Source of the DNA: Pagrus major
Taxonomy: Eukaryota; Chordata; Actinopteri; Spariformes; Sparidae
NCBI RefSeq assembly: GCF_040436345.1
Contig: NC_133230.1
Span: 15,758,197-15,822,196 of the forward strand
Reading direction: 5' to 3'
DNA: 64,000 bases
Part shown: piece by piece, positions 1 through 11,940 of the stretch
Layout: every line of letters begins with the position of its first letter
Position numbering within the stretch: the first letter of the stretch is position 1
Made by a program: the position numbers and the translations under genes
The notes under the pieces: model-generated
Databases searched by the model: none
Told to the model about the DNA's origin: nothing
The model's input: only the letters and a program-made list of their open reading frames with translations

Positions 1-2930
1 AGCCAATGTAGCACAATCTTAAATTGATTTTACCAAATATCCAAAAAATGCTGAATATCTAATCTGATAATCAACCAGGCGGGTAAGCAGCCAACACATA
101 TTATACAGTATATTCTAAAATAAATGTATTTACGTGTATGTATAATTTACTTTTACTTGTACTTTTGATACCTAAGTTCATTTAATATCAGATAGCCCAC
201 TTTAAGACTTTAGATCTGATCAAATCTTAGATCTAAGACTGATCTGGTTCAAATTAATACACACTTATATACAAAATAATGTTAGTACAGGACACAACGC
301 TGTTATTTCTATATTAAACCCCTCTATTATTATTATTATTATTTCATTTTTTGCTGCTATTTTCTTACACATACATAGTAGATTCTTAGATTTTTATTGT
401 TTATTTTAATGTTAGTAAATGTCTTTATCTGTTGTGCAATTTATTGTTTACTTCAGTATTGGGAAATGTCTGTCTTTATCTGTTGTGCTTGTACACTTTA
501 TTTCTTTCACCGTGGGATAGTGAAGAAACGTCTTTTCGATTCCTCTGTCTGGTACATGTGGAGAAATTGACATCAAAGTAAACTTGAAACTTGAACTATC
601 TAGTATCAGATATTAAATGTACTTAAGTATAAAAAGTTACTTTCTGGCAACGAATGGACTGGAAGTATCAAAGTATTGGAATCAGTGTTTTGTTTATGTT
701 TTTATCTGATTGCATATAAAACTAGAATGGCAGTCAGTAGAGCGCATACCTCTGCCACACAGGCAAAAACATAACTTCCTTGGCTCTGAAGCAGCCTGCA
801 ATCAAACTAACTACTAACTAAAGCCATCACATAAATGTATTAAAAATACAATATTTGCCTCCAAAATATGGTGGAGTGGAGTATAAAGTACAAGAATATG
901 AAAATAAATACCTCAAAACGCTACTTAAGCACAGTGCTTGAGTAAATGTACTTAGTTACATTCCATCACTGGCTATAATATTGGCTAAAATGCAAAAAAG
1001 ATTGAGCAATGAGCATAAAAGATGAATGGGTACCACACCTACGTTTGTCAACAAAGTACAAAAGTTGTTGGTCAGAAATATCAACATTTATCTGTACCAT
1101 GTATGGCAAGCCTGTTTAAAATATGGCTATTCTTATACTCCACATTTTCCCAAATGATCATAAGTCATGTAATTTAAAGTGCCATGCTTCAATGCAATGG
1201 GCCCAGCAGAAAATGCATACAGTGTAAAAGCTTCTTTAAATTAATGCATGTGTGTATAAAGTGTGTGCGCCTGCAGCAAATTGAACCAAATTGGATGTGT
1301 TGTGTTGGATTTGGCTTTTTTGTTTGTGCTCTAGCAGCTTTACTTTCTTATTGTTGATGATGAAGTGAATGCAGATAAGACAGAGACAAGATTATGAGAT
1401 ATGACATCATAGTCCTATTAGAGCCAGAGACAGAAAGCTTGGGATACAGTCTTACATGGTTACATAATGAGATTGCTGTATGCTAAGCAGTGAATCACTT
1501 CTTTTGTCGCATGCACGGATGGGATGCCGTTACCTGCAGGAGGATGCGAACTGATTAGCCTGAAATGATGAGAATATTTATTAGACTGGTGAACAATTAA
1601 CAGGTATTGGAGGTATGGCAGAATGAACAATGAATAGTCTGTCAATGACATGAAACAAATTAGATGCTGCCACAATTCTGGGTGTGGAGGAGAGAGTCAG
1701 TTTCACTCTGGATCTCAGCCAGACAGCCAGACATCTTTGTAGACTGGTATGAAACTTAATTATAGTTCAAACAATAGTGATAAATCGCCACTGTCACAAA
1801 TGTACTTCATTAAAGTCGGACAGAGCTCCCACAGACATTGAATTTCCAGCCCCCGTGCAAATCAGAAGGTCATCAATGTTCTGTTGATGGAAGAATGTTT
1901 GTGTAATTCTTGTCAGGGACAACTTGGTATCTTGGTGGCAGGCAGAGTGACAGAGATACCGTCACCAGGCAAACAGCACCAGTCAGTACTATCCGCTGAA
2001 ACACTTCGTGCTAACAGTAGTGGATAAAATCAATAACTCTGTACACAGCACTGTAAACACTGACGCAACAGAAGGCCCGTTTAACCAACATATTTTAAAG
2101 GTAGCAAATGTGGCTTGGCAAGTTTGCTTTATGATATTGTTGCAGATAATAGCTACAATACAATAAACATGTTTCTAAGATAAGAATTGATCCCTGGAGT
2201 GCATGGCACATAAATCCCTTTACTTTTTGCAGTGGTAAGTAAAGAAAAAAGTTTGGAAGAAAACCAAACAGTTGTTTGATACGTACAGGGAATTTGTTTG
2301 AGGACAGAGAGCTGCCGTCCTGCTCTGACCTCATGAGACCGGGTTTTTGCTATCTAAATGATGACATGTTAGAAATTGGCCCACCCTGTGGCTGATCTAT
2401 TTGTCAGAGATAAAGAAGCACACACCGGTGTGTGTGTGTGTGTTTGTGTGTGTGTTTGAGTGTGCATGTTGGAAAGGGGCCAACAAAAACATTGACTATT
2501 TCACACTCATATTACGGCACACTGACTTCAGAACCTCTATACTTTAAGTAACATAGACAGTGCAAGTGAACCAGACTTGTACTTAGGTGTTTTTTGGAAC
2601 AAGTGAAAATAAGCTTGATTAAATTTGTTGAAATAAGATGTGATGTCTAAAAACAAGTCCCTATATCTCACTGAAATGTAACTTGTTAGGTGGTTGTGTC
2701 ACAAGATATTTTGACTAGAAATTACACGAATATCGAGGTAAGATTTGTATTTTTTGCAGTGTATGGCACTGTCACATTTTCAATTTATTGTTTTACATTT
2801 TAAATGTGCTTTTTACTGATTATTCCTTGTGCTGTAGTATAACAATAATCTTTTTAATTTCACCTCTTTCAATTTTCTATTTGGACTTTTCATTTCCTCC
2901 ATAGACGTTGCCAAGAGCACACTATAATTT
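1..2930. other. Intergenic, no gene seen; dispersed repeat fragments
   Basis: No credible coding exon. Contents: a short (ATT)n at 323-344; a fragment of a common fish repeat at about 840-975 ending in GTACTTAGTTACATTCCATC; and (GT)n at 2426-2456. Part of 2580-2760, ending TTTTTTGCAGTGTA, also looks like a dispersed repeat. Reading frames here are short and lack codon bias. Confidence 0.5.
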
Positions 2931-3460
2931 TAAAAGGGTAAATTCACCCCCCAAAAAAGTAAAACGTAAAAAAGCAAGCCAAAAAACAAAAAAAGCAAAC
3001 TGATTCATTTGTAATCCAAGTCTCTGGAAGCCACAAGAAGCCCAAACTGATTTGAAAAGACATTATTTAGACCTTTGACGTGGGTCAAGCACATACAGTA
3101 CATCCACTTCAGACGAGGTGTACAATAACACTTTTAGCTTAGCAGCTACAGTGAAAATCTCTGCTTAAAAAAAGGACGTAAATAAAGTATTTTCAAATCA
3201 ACTTCAGATTTCTGGGCTTCTGGAGACTTGGATTACACTGGACGAGCTGTAGGAAGCCATTTTATGTTTTTCTTCAGTTGTTTTTATCACATTTTAAAAC
3301 AAGTCCCCTTCTACTTCACTTGTTTAGGAGAATGCTGCAATGCCGTTTTGCTGTGAAGATCCAGAAATGTTTTGTGGACTACAAAACTTCGCCTGACTTT
3401 CCATAAGCATGAGGGTGAAAAGATAATGACTGAATTTTTATTTTTGGGTGAACTTATCCT
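2931..3460. repeat. Foldback (MITE-like) element, copy 1
   Basis: Starts AAAAGGGTAAATTCACC and ends GGGTGAACTTATCCT, imperfect terminal inverted repeats. Internally, 3011-3056 (GTAATCCAAGTCTCTGGAAG onward) is the inverted match of 3190-3236. The right arm (3300-3460) shares sequence with 9630-9770 and, inverted, with 8464-8650. It has no coding capacity, so it is a non-autonomous element. Confidence 0.65.
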
Positions 3461-4182
3461 ATGACAACTTGTTCGGTTCTTAAATATGTAGCCATTCAGA
3501 TTTTTTTTGTTTAATTCTCCCATGATTTAATTAAATGCCTTTGCCACTACAATATTAAGGGGAAAATTTTCTGTGAAGTTCACTGCATGGAAAAGAAATA
3601 CATTTTAAAAAAATCAACAGCAACATCCCTTTAATTCTGAATAACTGACAGAACACAGTCAACAGTCCTTGTTGACTATTTCTTTGTCAGAGAGTAGTTT
3701 CAATGAAAACTGCTGGAAAGTTACTTTTAAGTAAATGAACTGACCCTTTAAAAGAGGAATCAAAGACAGCAGTCAGTCTCTGTAAGTATAAAATATTGTC
3801 TTTCCATCAGATTGCTGCCCTCAGTCTTTACAGTGTCACCCACCCGTTGACTGAAGCCACAGGAGAGAGCACCAACATGACCGGGTCACCTCTCTGATAA
3901 GAGAGCCTGGTGCGACTGTTTACCTTTCCCTGTGTTAGAGGAAAGCCGCCTGTGGCGAAAGCGCGGGGGTCTGGACAGATGTTTGAGACCGATGTGTCCC
4001 ACTAACGAGAGTTTACGGAGGTGGCCAAGTGGACATTAACACCACACTGTGCAGTAGTGACCTTTAATTAACAGAGAGATGCTGCTGAGCTGAGGATAGA
4101 CGATGCCAGTTTGTCTTTGTTGTTTGAAAAGAAGTTTGTGCTACTTTTTCACCAGCTTAAGATTTTTCAGAAAATGTCACAA

Positions 4183-4188
4183 TTTATT
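4183..4188 (-). promoter_or_regulatory. mrps21: Probable poly(A) signal of mrps21
   Basis: On the minus strand this reads AATAAA, about 285 nt downstream of the mrps21 stop codon. It is the first canonical hexamer I noticed on that strand past the stop. A variant hexamer nearer the stop could be used instead. Confidence 0.4.
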
Positions 4189-4470
4189 AGCTTCTTCATT
4201 AGTAAGATTTGGTGGGAAAATTCAAAACACAAAATGTCATCAACCAAAATTCATTAACCTGTTCAATACAACCAAGACTTTCCATCCAAGTACAAGCAAA
4301 AAGAAAGTGTCCATAGTTGACTTGACAATAAAAGTGTGTCTACAGATGTTTTCTTCCTTTTACTGTTTAGATGCGACAGTGACATTGTGTTGGTCTTAGC
4401 TTCTTCCATTTTGCTGGCCCCGACTCAACCAGTCCATTGTTAACGTTCCTTTTCATCACAATCCATTTCA

Positions 4471-5803
4471 CTAGCAGCCGACCCAGGGATCATCTCTGTT
4501 CGTCCTGGAGATGAAGGTGAGCTTTCTACCCATTTCCATGTGGTAGATCCGCCTGCAGTTCTCAAAGTTCTTCCGCTGGCGCTCTCGGCAGGGCTTCTCG
4601 TAGTAGCGCTTGCGCTTCACTGTATCAATAACGCCTTCCTGGGTCAAGACCCTGGAGTATGTAGAGAAAATGTGTGAGTAACTGGGACTTAGGTTGTATT
4701 TGAGACACTTTGTCCAACAGGCAAAATGGAAATAGCAATACTAGTGACAATGGGGCGGCCCTTTTCAATTTCTGGATTCTTGACAGGGTAAATCATTTAT
4801 ATATTTAAACATCAGAGACATTTTCCCTTAATTAACGGATAGAAAATGTAGCAAACTCCAGCCATAGATTCTAGAGTCTTACATACCACCAGAGGGGATT
4901 TTTGCGATGGACTGATCAATCATATTGATAATGGACATTTCCCTGTCCAATCAGCAAGACATTTTAACAATCACACATCCAGTCCAAGTTAAATCTTCAC
5001 ATAACCTGAGGAAACGTGCATTTTTTTTTCTTACATCTATTAACGCTTAAAGAGCCAATTAGGTTTTTGCACACTTCAAAAGATTAAAATCCCTTAAGGA
5101 TATGAAGGTTTACAGATTTTCTTTACAAGACATTACAATCAAAGCCAAGGATTAAAGTTTGGGTTAAGGATAGGGTGGCTACTTCTAGTAGCAGTTGTTT
5201 TTTTTCCCTATTTTGTTTTAAAAAAACAAAAAACAACTAACATTATGACATAAACAAACTCTCTTTGTTTTCATGACTGAATAAACTGAATTAAAAACCC
5301 TGCCACCTTTCTAGCTTCAAACAGTGTTGTATTTCTGAGTTTGTATTATTACCTCCTTAATATTGTAAATGTGTGGAGTTTCTCCGTGTTTGATTATACA
5401 ACAAATGCTGTTAGCAGAAACGCAAACAAAAGTGGTAACACGGTTATAAACTGTGATTCGGTCCAGACAGACTTTAAACCATATTAATGTAATGTTTACA
5501 TTATTCTATCTAACTCTATATGTATCTAACAAAGCCCTTAAAACCATCAAAACATCGACATTGACGTTAGCTGCTGCGTGTAAGCGGTGACGCTACTGCG
5601 CAGCCGCAGCTCTGTGACATTGAGCGGAAGGCTAACGTTGACTAAGCTAACGTTAGCTTATCGTTTCCTGGGAAAACAGCAAATTTGACCTGATATTGTC
5701 TCTTAAAATAGGAGTTTTACCGGTTTAAAGTCTTGTACGCCGCATCAATGTCGCTGCCTTGGACCATCACGGTCCGCGCGATGAAGCGAAGGTGCCTTGA
5801 CAT
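4471..5803 (-). CDS. mrps21: Mitochondrial ribosomal protein S21 (bS21m), two coding exons
   Basis: Small-subunit protein of the mitochondrial ribosome, homologous to bacterial bS21. The coding sequence joins 5803-5721 and 4651-4471 on the minus strand: 83 + 181 nt, 87 residues plus stop, the same length as I recall for human MRPS21. The start [14 protein letters not shown] and the basic core [20 protein letters not shown] are diagnostic, and the ending DPWVGC-stop resembles the mammalian C terminus. The intron has a GT donor just below 5721 and an AG acceptor at 4653-4652, splitting an Arg codon. The start is the first ATG in frame, with no upstream extension. An ETS-like CCGGAA lies about 60 bp upstream, as is common for nuclear genes of mitochondrial proteins. 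It is transcribed away from crabp2. The exons are seen directly; function is inferred from the family. Confidence 0.95.
5250..5400 (+). repeat. Fragment of a dispersed element (family of 63273-63594)
   Basis: Lies in mrps21 intron 1. A stretch of about 40 bases reading ATAAACAAACTCTCTTTGTT then TTCATGACTGAATAAAC is shared with 63359-63398. It appears to be a truncated copy. Confidence 0.6.
5643..5660. repeat. 18-bp perfect palindrome
   Basis: TAAGCTAACGTTAGCTTA is its own reverse complement. It sits in mrps21 intron 1, about 60 bp from exon 1. The core GCTAACGTTAGC recurs at 18218-18229. Confidence 0.9.
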
Positions 5804-5860
5804 GATGAGACCAGTGCTCGCTCTAATATCAACCGGCTGGAAACACGTAACGATACAGCG

Positions 5861-5870
5861 TTCCGGGTAC
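5861..5870 (-). promoter_or_regulatory. ETS-type site in the mrps21 promoter
   Basis: The minus strand reads GTACCCGGAACG, containing CCGGAA, the core bound by ETS/GABP factors. It lies about 60 bp upstream of the mrps21 ATG. GABP sites are typical of nuclear-encoded mitochondrial ribosomal genes. No TATA box was seen near the start. The motif is seen; use is inferred. Confidence 0.4.
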
Positions 5871-7069
5871 AACAGAACCTATATATGAACGCTAGGGGAC
5901 GCTTTACTCAACCTTTCGAGTAAATGACTTTTTCTCATTTAATGGAGTAAACTTTACATTTGTTCCTTTTTAGTTAGGGGGACGATTTCCTCACACGTAT
6001 TTGTTGTTACATTTATATTATTTTTTACTTCGAAGCTACCCAATCATCATGATGATTTATGATAGAAAACATTAAATGAAACATGAACATGAATATGAAT
6101 AAGTGGATACACAGAGAGAAAACATCCATGTCCCTAGAGAACGTGGAACCAAACAGCAATTATAGTCTATATAAAGGGAGATAGCTTTCAGGCTAATCAC
6201 AGATTTATGAAACTACATCCATTGTCATAGCAACAGTGACAGCGGTGTCCAGTGTTATCCTTTCATCAAGGCCATTCTCCTCCTCTCCTTCCCATCCCTG
6301 AGCTGCTGTTGTCCTCTGTGTGTCTCAGTCTGAGGTCAGCCAGCGGTGAATGCTGGCCCAGTTGGTGACTCTAATTTGCATTCAAAAGTGCTTTTATATG
6401 TCCTTTCTCTGAATAAAATACCTGATGAGGTAAATTCCCATGTTGCTGTAACTCTATAGGGTACAGTGGCTGCATGTTGCCACAAGGAGGAATGCTGAGA
6501 CAGCCCACACAGATAACATCGTGACTCATTTTGTTGGGTGAATGCACTGCATCATGTTTCCAGAGGCGTCCCTTCTGATCCAGCCCTGGTGAAATATTCT
6601 TGGCAGTGTTTGTGTAGAGTGGGACAAAGAAAGAACAGAAAGAGAGTCTAAAACCTTAAAGAAAATTAAGTTTGAACTGAGAGTTTTATTCTGCTTAGGG
6701 TGCTGTTATCAGATCAAATCGCCCTGATGGTACTTCAGGGTTTTTTTCTAAAAAGTTTTTTTTTTTTTTTTGTATTAATTTTGATTTTTGCCTTTGCTCC
6801 TTTGCTTTCAGTAGCGTTGTTTTCAGGGTAACTGAGCAATGACTGTGTTATACTTCATATGGTGATTTATGGTTGATCTTTTACTGGTGATACTAGCTGA
6901 TGCTACACTTGCCTGTCTATACTAGGTACATGCAAACATGATTTCTTATATTATACCTTTATTCTAACTCTTGTTGACTTCTGACTTGTAACCTCTATCA
7001 TTGACATTTTGAAAGTGTGTTTAACTCACTGCATTGCTGTGTATCTACACACATATTCAGGGGAGAATA

Positions 7070-7094
7070 ATATATATACATATATATATATATT
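7070..7094. repeat. (AT)n simple repeat
   Basis: Alternating TATA run with one AC interruption, in intergenic DNA. Confidence 0.85.
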
Positions 7095-7196
7095 GTTAGA
7101 GAACACCTCATATCATACTAATTCTTTATTATTTTTTCCCATTTTTTATCATATATCATAGTCCTTGAATACCCAAAAAGTGCTGTAAGTGAACTC

Positions 7197-7964
7197 TTAC
7201 TTGCAAAACTACATTTATTTTTGACGTCTCAGTACGAGACCTTCATCAGGCAAATTGTGTTTTTACAATGAGAAGCCATTGCAACATATATTTCTGCTTA
7301 CATGAAATGTAAAGACATAAATAGCAAATGTCAATTTCCTATATGAAAGTAAATATCCCAAATCATACATGGAGCTACAGAGCAAAATACTATACACAGT
7401 AACAAGCATAAAAGTTCCCCACATTGTCAGTAAATTCAAATAAGGTAGATGCTGAAAGTCTCCAGGGCTAAACTGCAATTATAGATGAGGACAGTGGAAA
7501 AACAGCATCAGTAGCTGCTGTTTTGGTCCCTATAAATGGATTTAGACTTAATAAAGTGGAGGAAAATTAGATTATTGTTACTTGTTATATGTATACAGTA
7601 CACTGATGTTTATCTATTTTGTGAGAGCTTGTATTTGTTATGAAGCTTCATATTTATTTATTGATGATCTCACTGTTCTTGTCTATAATTGCAGTTTGGC
7701 CTTGGGGACTTTAAGCACCCACTTTATATGAATTTGCTGATTTATGAGACGACGTTGGTGTACATTTGTGCTTGTTGCTGCGTTTAGTATTTTGCTTCTC
7801 TAGCTCCATGTTTGATATGGGATATTTACTTTCATACAGGAAATTGTAAGTTATGTCTTCATATTTCACTCCCTATTTAAGATCTCATTTACAACAAGCT
7901 ATTAGCCTGATGAAGGTCTAGAACCAAACCATCACAAATAAATGTTTTTTTGCAAGTTAGACAA
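7197..7964. repeat. Long inverted repeat, arms of about 290 bp
   Basis: The left arm (7197-7495), read on the minus strand, aligns with the right arm (about 7680-7964). Both arms carry CTATAATTGCAGTTT, GGGATATTTACTTTCATA and CCTGATGAAGGTCT or close variants, and both end in TTGCAAGT-type sequence. The spacer is about 185 bp. The arms have diverged but align over most of their length. This is a foldback element or an inverted pair of one dispersed repeat. Confidence 0.75.
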
Positions 7965-8463
7965 TATGCAGGAGTTTTTTTACACCACCACATGTTATTG
8001 AAGCTACAATATACAGTATTGTTTAATTTATCTTATAAATAATAACATTAACCTATATAAATGATTGCGGTATGTCAGAATAGAAGGCTCTCAGCGTTAG
8101 CAGCTGATGTTAACCTCACTGAGGAGGCCTTTGTTTGTTTACAAAATAACATACAGCCCTAAAGACATGTAACCCACCACTGTCCAGTTCAGATAAAGAC
8201 AGGATGAGATGGCAACACAAGTCAGGAAATGAAACTGATATCCTCAACGTATGTGCTGTGAGATCATAATAAATAAACTAGACTGATATCTCCTTTGTCT
8301 TACTTTTTATCTGAAGTGTGAAAATACTGACGGCACCTTCCCGGATGGGTGCCTCCAGCTGTATATCTTATCTTTTGCTCTTTCATTACCAGCTTTACGC
8401 CAACCCCTCTGGAGCTACAAACATTAACCCTGATATCTGATTTCACATTCCAGATCTCAGAAC

Positions 8464-9770
8464 TTAAAGGATAAGTTCAACCAAAAATGAAAATGTGGTT
8501 AATTATCTACTCGCCCTCATGTTGATGGGAAGTCGGGTGATGTTTTGTAGTCCACAAAACAGCTTCACAGCAAAACAGCGTTGCAACATTCTCCTAAGCA
8601 ACTGAAGTAGATGGGGACTTGTTTTAAAATGGCTCCATACAGCTTGTCTGGTGTAATCTAAGTCCTTACAACCTTTTTAAAGGGGCTCAGTAGAACTTCT
8701 GTGTTGTGCTTGAAACCGATCGTTTATTTAAGTTAGTGGACTCCATTTCTATACTAACGTTAGCTAAAGTCACATCCTTTTGACTGTCGCCAGAATCCAT
8801 CCATCCATCTAACTATTTTCATCCGCTCATCCGAGGTTTGGTCGCAGTGGCAGCAGGCTCAGTTGGGTGTTCCAGACGTCCCTCTCCCCAGCAATGCTTT
8901 CCAGCTCCTCCTGGGAGATCCTGAGGTGTTCCCAGGCCAGATGAGATATGTTATCTTCCCATTGAGTTCTGGGTCTACCCCGGGGTCTTCTCCCAGTTAA
9001 ACGAGCCCGGAAAACCTCTAAAGGGGGGGCACCCAGGAGGCATCCTGATCAGATGCCCGAACAACCTCAACTGGCTCCTTTCAACGCAAAGGAGCTCTAC
9101 TGCGAGCTCCCTCCAGATGTCCGAGCTCCTCACCCTATCTCTAAGGCTGAGCCCAGCCACCCTTGGGAGGGAACTCGTTTCGGCCGCTTGTATCCGCGAT
9201 CTCGTACTTTTGGTCACACAGCTGGAACATAGATGGACTGGTAAATCGAACACTTTGCATTTCAGCTCAGCTCCGACGGTCTGGTGCAACACCCCCAATG
9301 CTGCGGACGCCACATTCAACAACTTAAACAAATTGTCCTCAAGCTTGAATAGACAACTGAGAGAGACAGGGAAAGTCTCATTTTTCATGCTACAGTCTGC
9401 TCACATATGGCCAATGAAAAAATGATTAATACATGTAAATTCCTGCAAATTATTACACACAGCCCCTCTAAAGACGAAATCTTCCCTGTAGCTGCTAAGC
9501 GAAAAGCATGAGCTCTAGCACACGTTGAGGGAGTAAATAACGTTGTTGATCTCTGGGTTTATGGAGGCTTTGATTAATCAGACGAGCTGTCTGGAGCCAT
9601 TTTATGTTGTTGTTTTTCTTTTTTGAAACGAGTCCCCATCTACTTCAGTTGTTTAGGAGAATGCTGCAGCTCTGTTTTGCTGTGAAGCTCCAGGAAAGCT
9701 CACCTGACTTTCCACCAGTGAGCGAGTAGATAATATAATTTTTTTATTTCTGGGTGAACCTTTCCTTTAA
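8464..9770. mobile_element. Foldback element split by a LINE fragment
   Basis: The left end TAAAGGATAAGTTCAACC and right end GGTGAACCTTTCCTTTAA are inverted. The left arm (8464-8680) read in reverse matches the right arm (9565-9770), including CATCTACTTCAGTTG, AGGAGAATG and TTTTGCTGTGAAG. The middle holds the Rex3-like fragment (8796-9311), suggesting that a LINE tail inserted into an older foldback element. Confidence 0.7.
8796..9311 (-). mobile_element. 5'-truncated Rex3-like (RTE-clade) LINE tail
   Basis: The minus strand encodes the C-terminal end of a LINE reverse-transcriptase ORF, with RDRVRSSDIWRELAVELLCV and ERSQLRLFGHLIRMPPG, then a short 3'UTR ending in a (GGAT)n run, seen on the plus strand as CCATCCATCCATC at 8796-8810. 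Such GATG/GGAT tails and this protein ending are familiar from fish Rex3. The element lacks its 5' part and is frameshifted beyond the matched stretch, so it is a dead insertion. Family assignment is from memory. Confidence 0.7.
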
Positions 9771-10072
9771 CACATAGCTTCAGGTTGGATTTATTTGAGG
9801 AATAAAAAGTCTCACATAGCTTCATTTCATTGGTTACTTATTTAGCTATCGCTTATTTTTCTGGACTTCTTCTTTGGACTAACATGAGACCAACTTTGAA
9901 AAAACAATTAACACTTTACTTCAATATCCGAGCGGGCAGCTCATCAACATCAAAGCTCTTACTGGAAGTGCATTTTCCAGCTCGTATCCAAATCTTTCAC
10001 CATGCTGACAGAGGTGGAGGCCACAGTTAGTTAGAATCAGGGGGGGAAAGTCCCTCCCTGCCACCAGCCTCT

Positions 10073-10120
10073 GTATTGGCTGGACCAGCATCAGATCCAG
10101 GCGAGCTGTCAGCCAATCAA
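10073..10120 (+). promoter_or_regulatory. crabp2 proximal promoter with paired CCAAT boxes
   Basis: An inverted CCAAT (ATTGG at 10075-10079) and a forward CCAAT (10113-10117) lie 180 and 140 bp upstream of the crabp2 ATG. This spacing is typical of proximal promoter CCAAT elements. I saw no convincing TATA box and no clear direct-repeat retinoic acid response element close by. Confidence 0.4.
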
Positions 10121-10252
10121 TGGAGGCGCTGATGCGGGCAGAGGAGACGGGCTTCACAAACCGGGTTAACAGAAGAGGGACAGACCGGAGAGCCCGCAGT
10201 TACAGTCGGCTTCTAATCTGCAGAAAACATCTCCGCGACTGCTTGCATCAAA

Positions 10253-11864
10253 ATGGAGAAGAAAGTCACAGATTTCTCAGGAAAATGGAAAATGAAGTCT
10301 TCGGAAAATTTCGAGGATCTTTTGAAAACGCTGGGTGAGTGAGGGAATAATTTCGGGCATGTAATACATATTCATTTTTTAAATTGGCTTACATAAGAAA
10401 CGTGCAATAAAGCTGTGTATCCGTGCTAAAAAAAAAAAAAAAGTCACAGAAGACATGGTTGCATCCGTTTTTTCACTCTTAATTGTAAAACTTTACATGC
10501 AAAAGCTATTCAAACTGAAGTGCCAGTTTAGAGTCAAGCAGGGTATTGTTAATTAGAGCGGATATTATTGGTAACAGTATGAAAACTTTCTTTGTAGAGA
10601 TTACAATTCAGAAAAAGATGTCTCTGATCATTTATATTCATTAAATGTACTGTTTCAGTGCACTGATGTCACTTTTAGACAATAAAGTTTCTAATTTTTT
10701 AAGAATATCCTGCCTCCATTACATAGCTATCTTCATCAGATCAAGTGTTGTGATGAATACATTTAAGGAATCATTGCCTGCAAGTGTGTATATCAGGGCT
10801 CCAGACTAACTTTTTTTCCACAAGCAGCACTGGTGCTCCCTCCTGAGAATTTTAGGAGCACCAGTATGAAATTTAGGAATCACTTAAATCGTCATGCAAT
10901 GCAAAGGATTCATATTTTCTTTCCCGTCTTAACCATACTACTGATAAACCCTTTACAGTTTACAGAAACCAAAAATGTTCTCTTTAGTTTTAAAGGAAAA
11001 AGTCACATAGTAAAGTAATGCTTTAAGGTAAAGTCACTGGGATTTTTGGGCTCCTAAAATCAGATATTATAAAAATGATAAATTGATGACAAAAGTTTAA
11101 ACCACAGTGTTGATGCTGATTTTAAAAAACAAAATCAAGGAGCGGCTTATTGGCAAGTTGCACTCGTGCTCCTAGTTACAAAATTTTGTCGCACTGCCTC
11201 CAAAAAAGGTTGCAGCCTGGAGCACTGTATATCGGCCGATATATCGATACTGGAATCTTTTACTTCCTGATGTCAGTATTGGAGTCAACAGCAAAAGTCG
11301 ATTATCGTCGAGCTCTATTGTTAATCTGGTTTATCATCAACCATTCACCTCTATTGTTAAAATGCAAAAAAAGAGAAAGAAAGGGAAAGGGAAGCATCTC
11401 CCGCACAAAGACCTGTCAATCATGTTGTCAGTGGCATTATCAACTGGAAATCCACTCGGCTTAGAGGTCAGCTGGAGAACCAAAGTGGTTTGAAGTGGCT
11501 CTCTCTGGTTTGCTCCTGCCAGGTTACACCATGTTCCTGGGAATACTGGGCTTGTTAAGCTATATGAGGCTATATGGACTCAGTTGGACCAGTTATAAGA
11601 GAAAGCAGGAGAGACAGAGAGAGGTCAGGCCTGGGCCAGCCAGTGGCATCCATTAAAAATCTGAAGACAAATAGCCTGTGGAGGAATGTTAGATTAGACT
11701 CATCTGAAGCAGGGTCCTCCTCATGCGGTTGTAATTAGAGTCAGTGTAAACGGAACTAAGCCTTGACATGGGCCCCAGCAGCCAGCCGGCTCTCAGACTG
11801 ACTTTCCTTCACTTCCCTGGGCCTCTTCGACCCAATCTAGAGCTCTCTCTCTCTCTCTCACTCT

Positions 11865-11898
<34 letters not shown>

Positions 11899-11899
11899 A

Positions 11900-11940
<41 letters not shown>

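Noticed and set aside
6740-6770. T run in intergenic DNA as a possible terminator or poly(A) tail of a retrocopy
   Set aside because: No adjacent retrocopy sequence or target-site duplication is evident; a plain homopolymer.
7263-7478. 71-codon minus-strand frame with hydrophobic content
   Set aside because: It lies in one arm of a long inverted repeat, with a degraded counterpart in the other arm. No family match and no start context.
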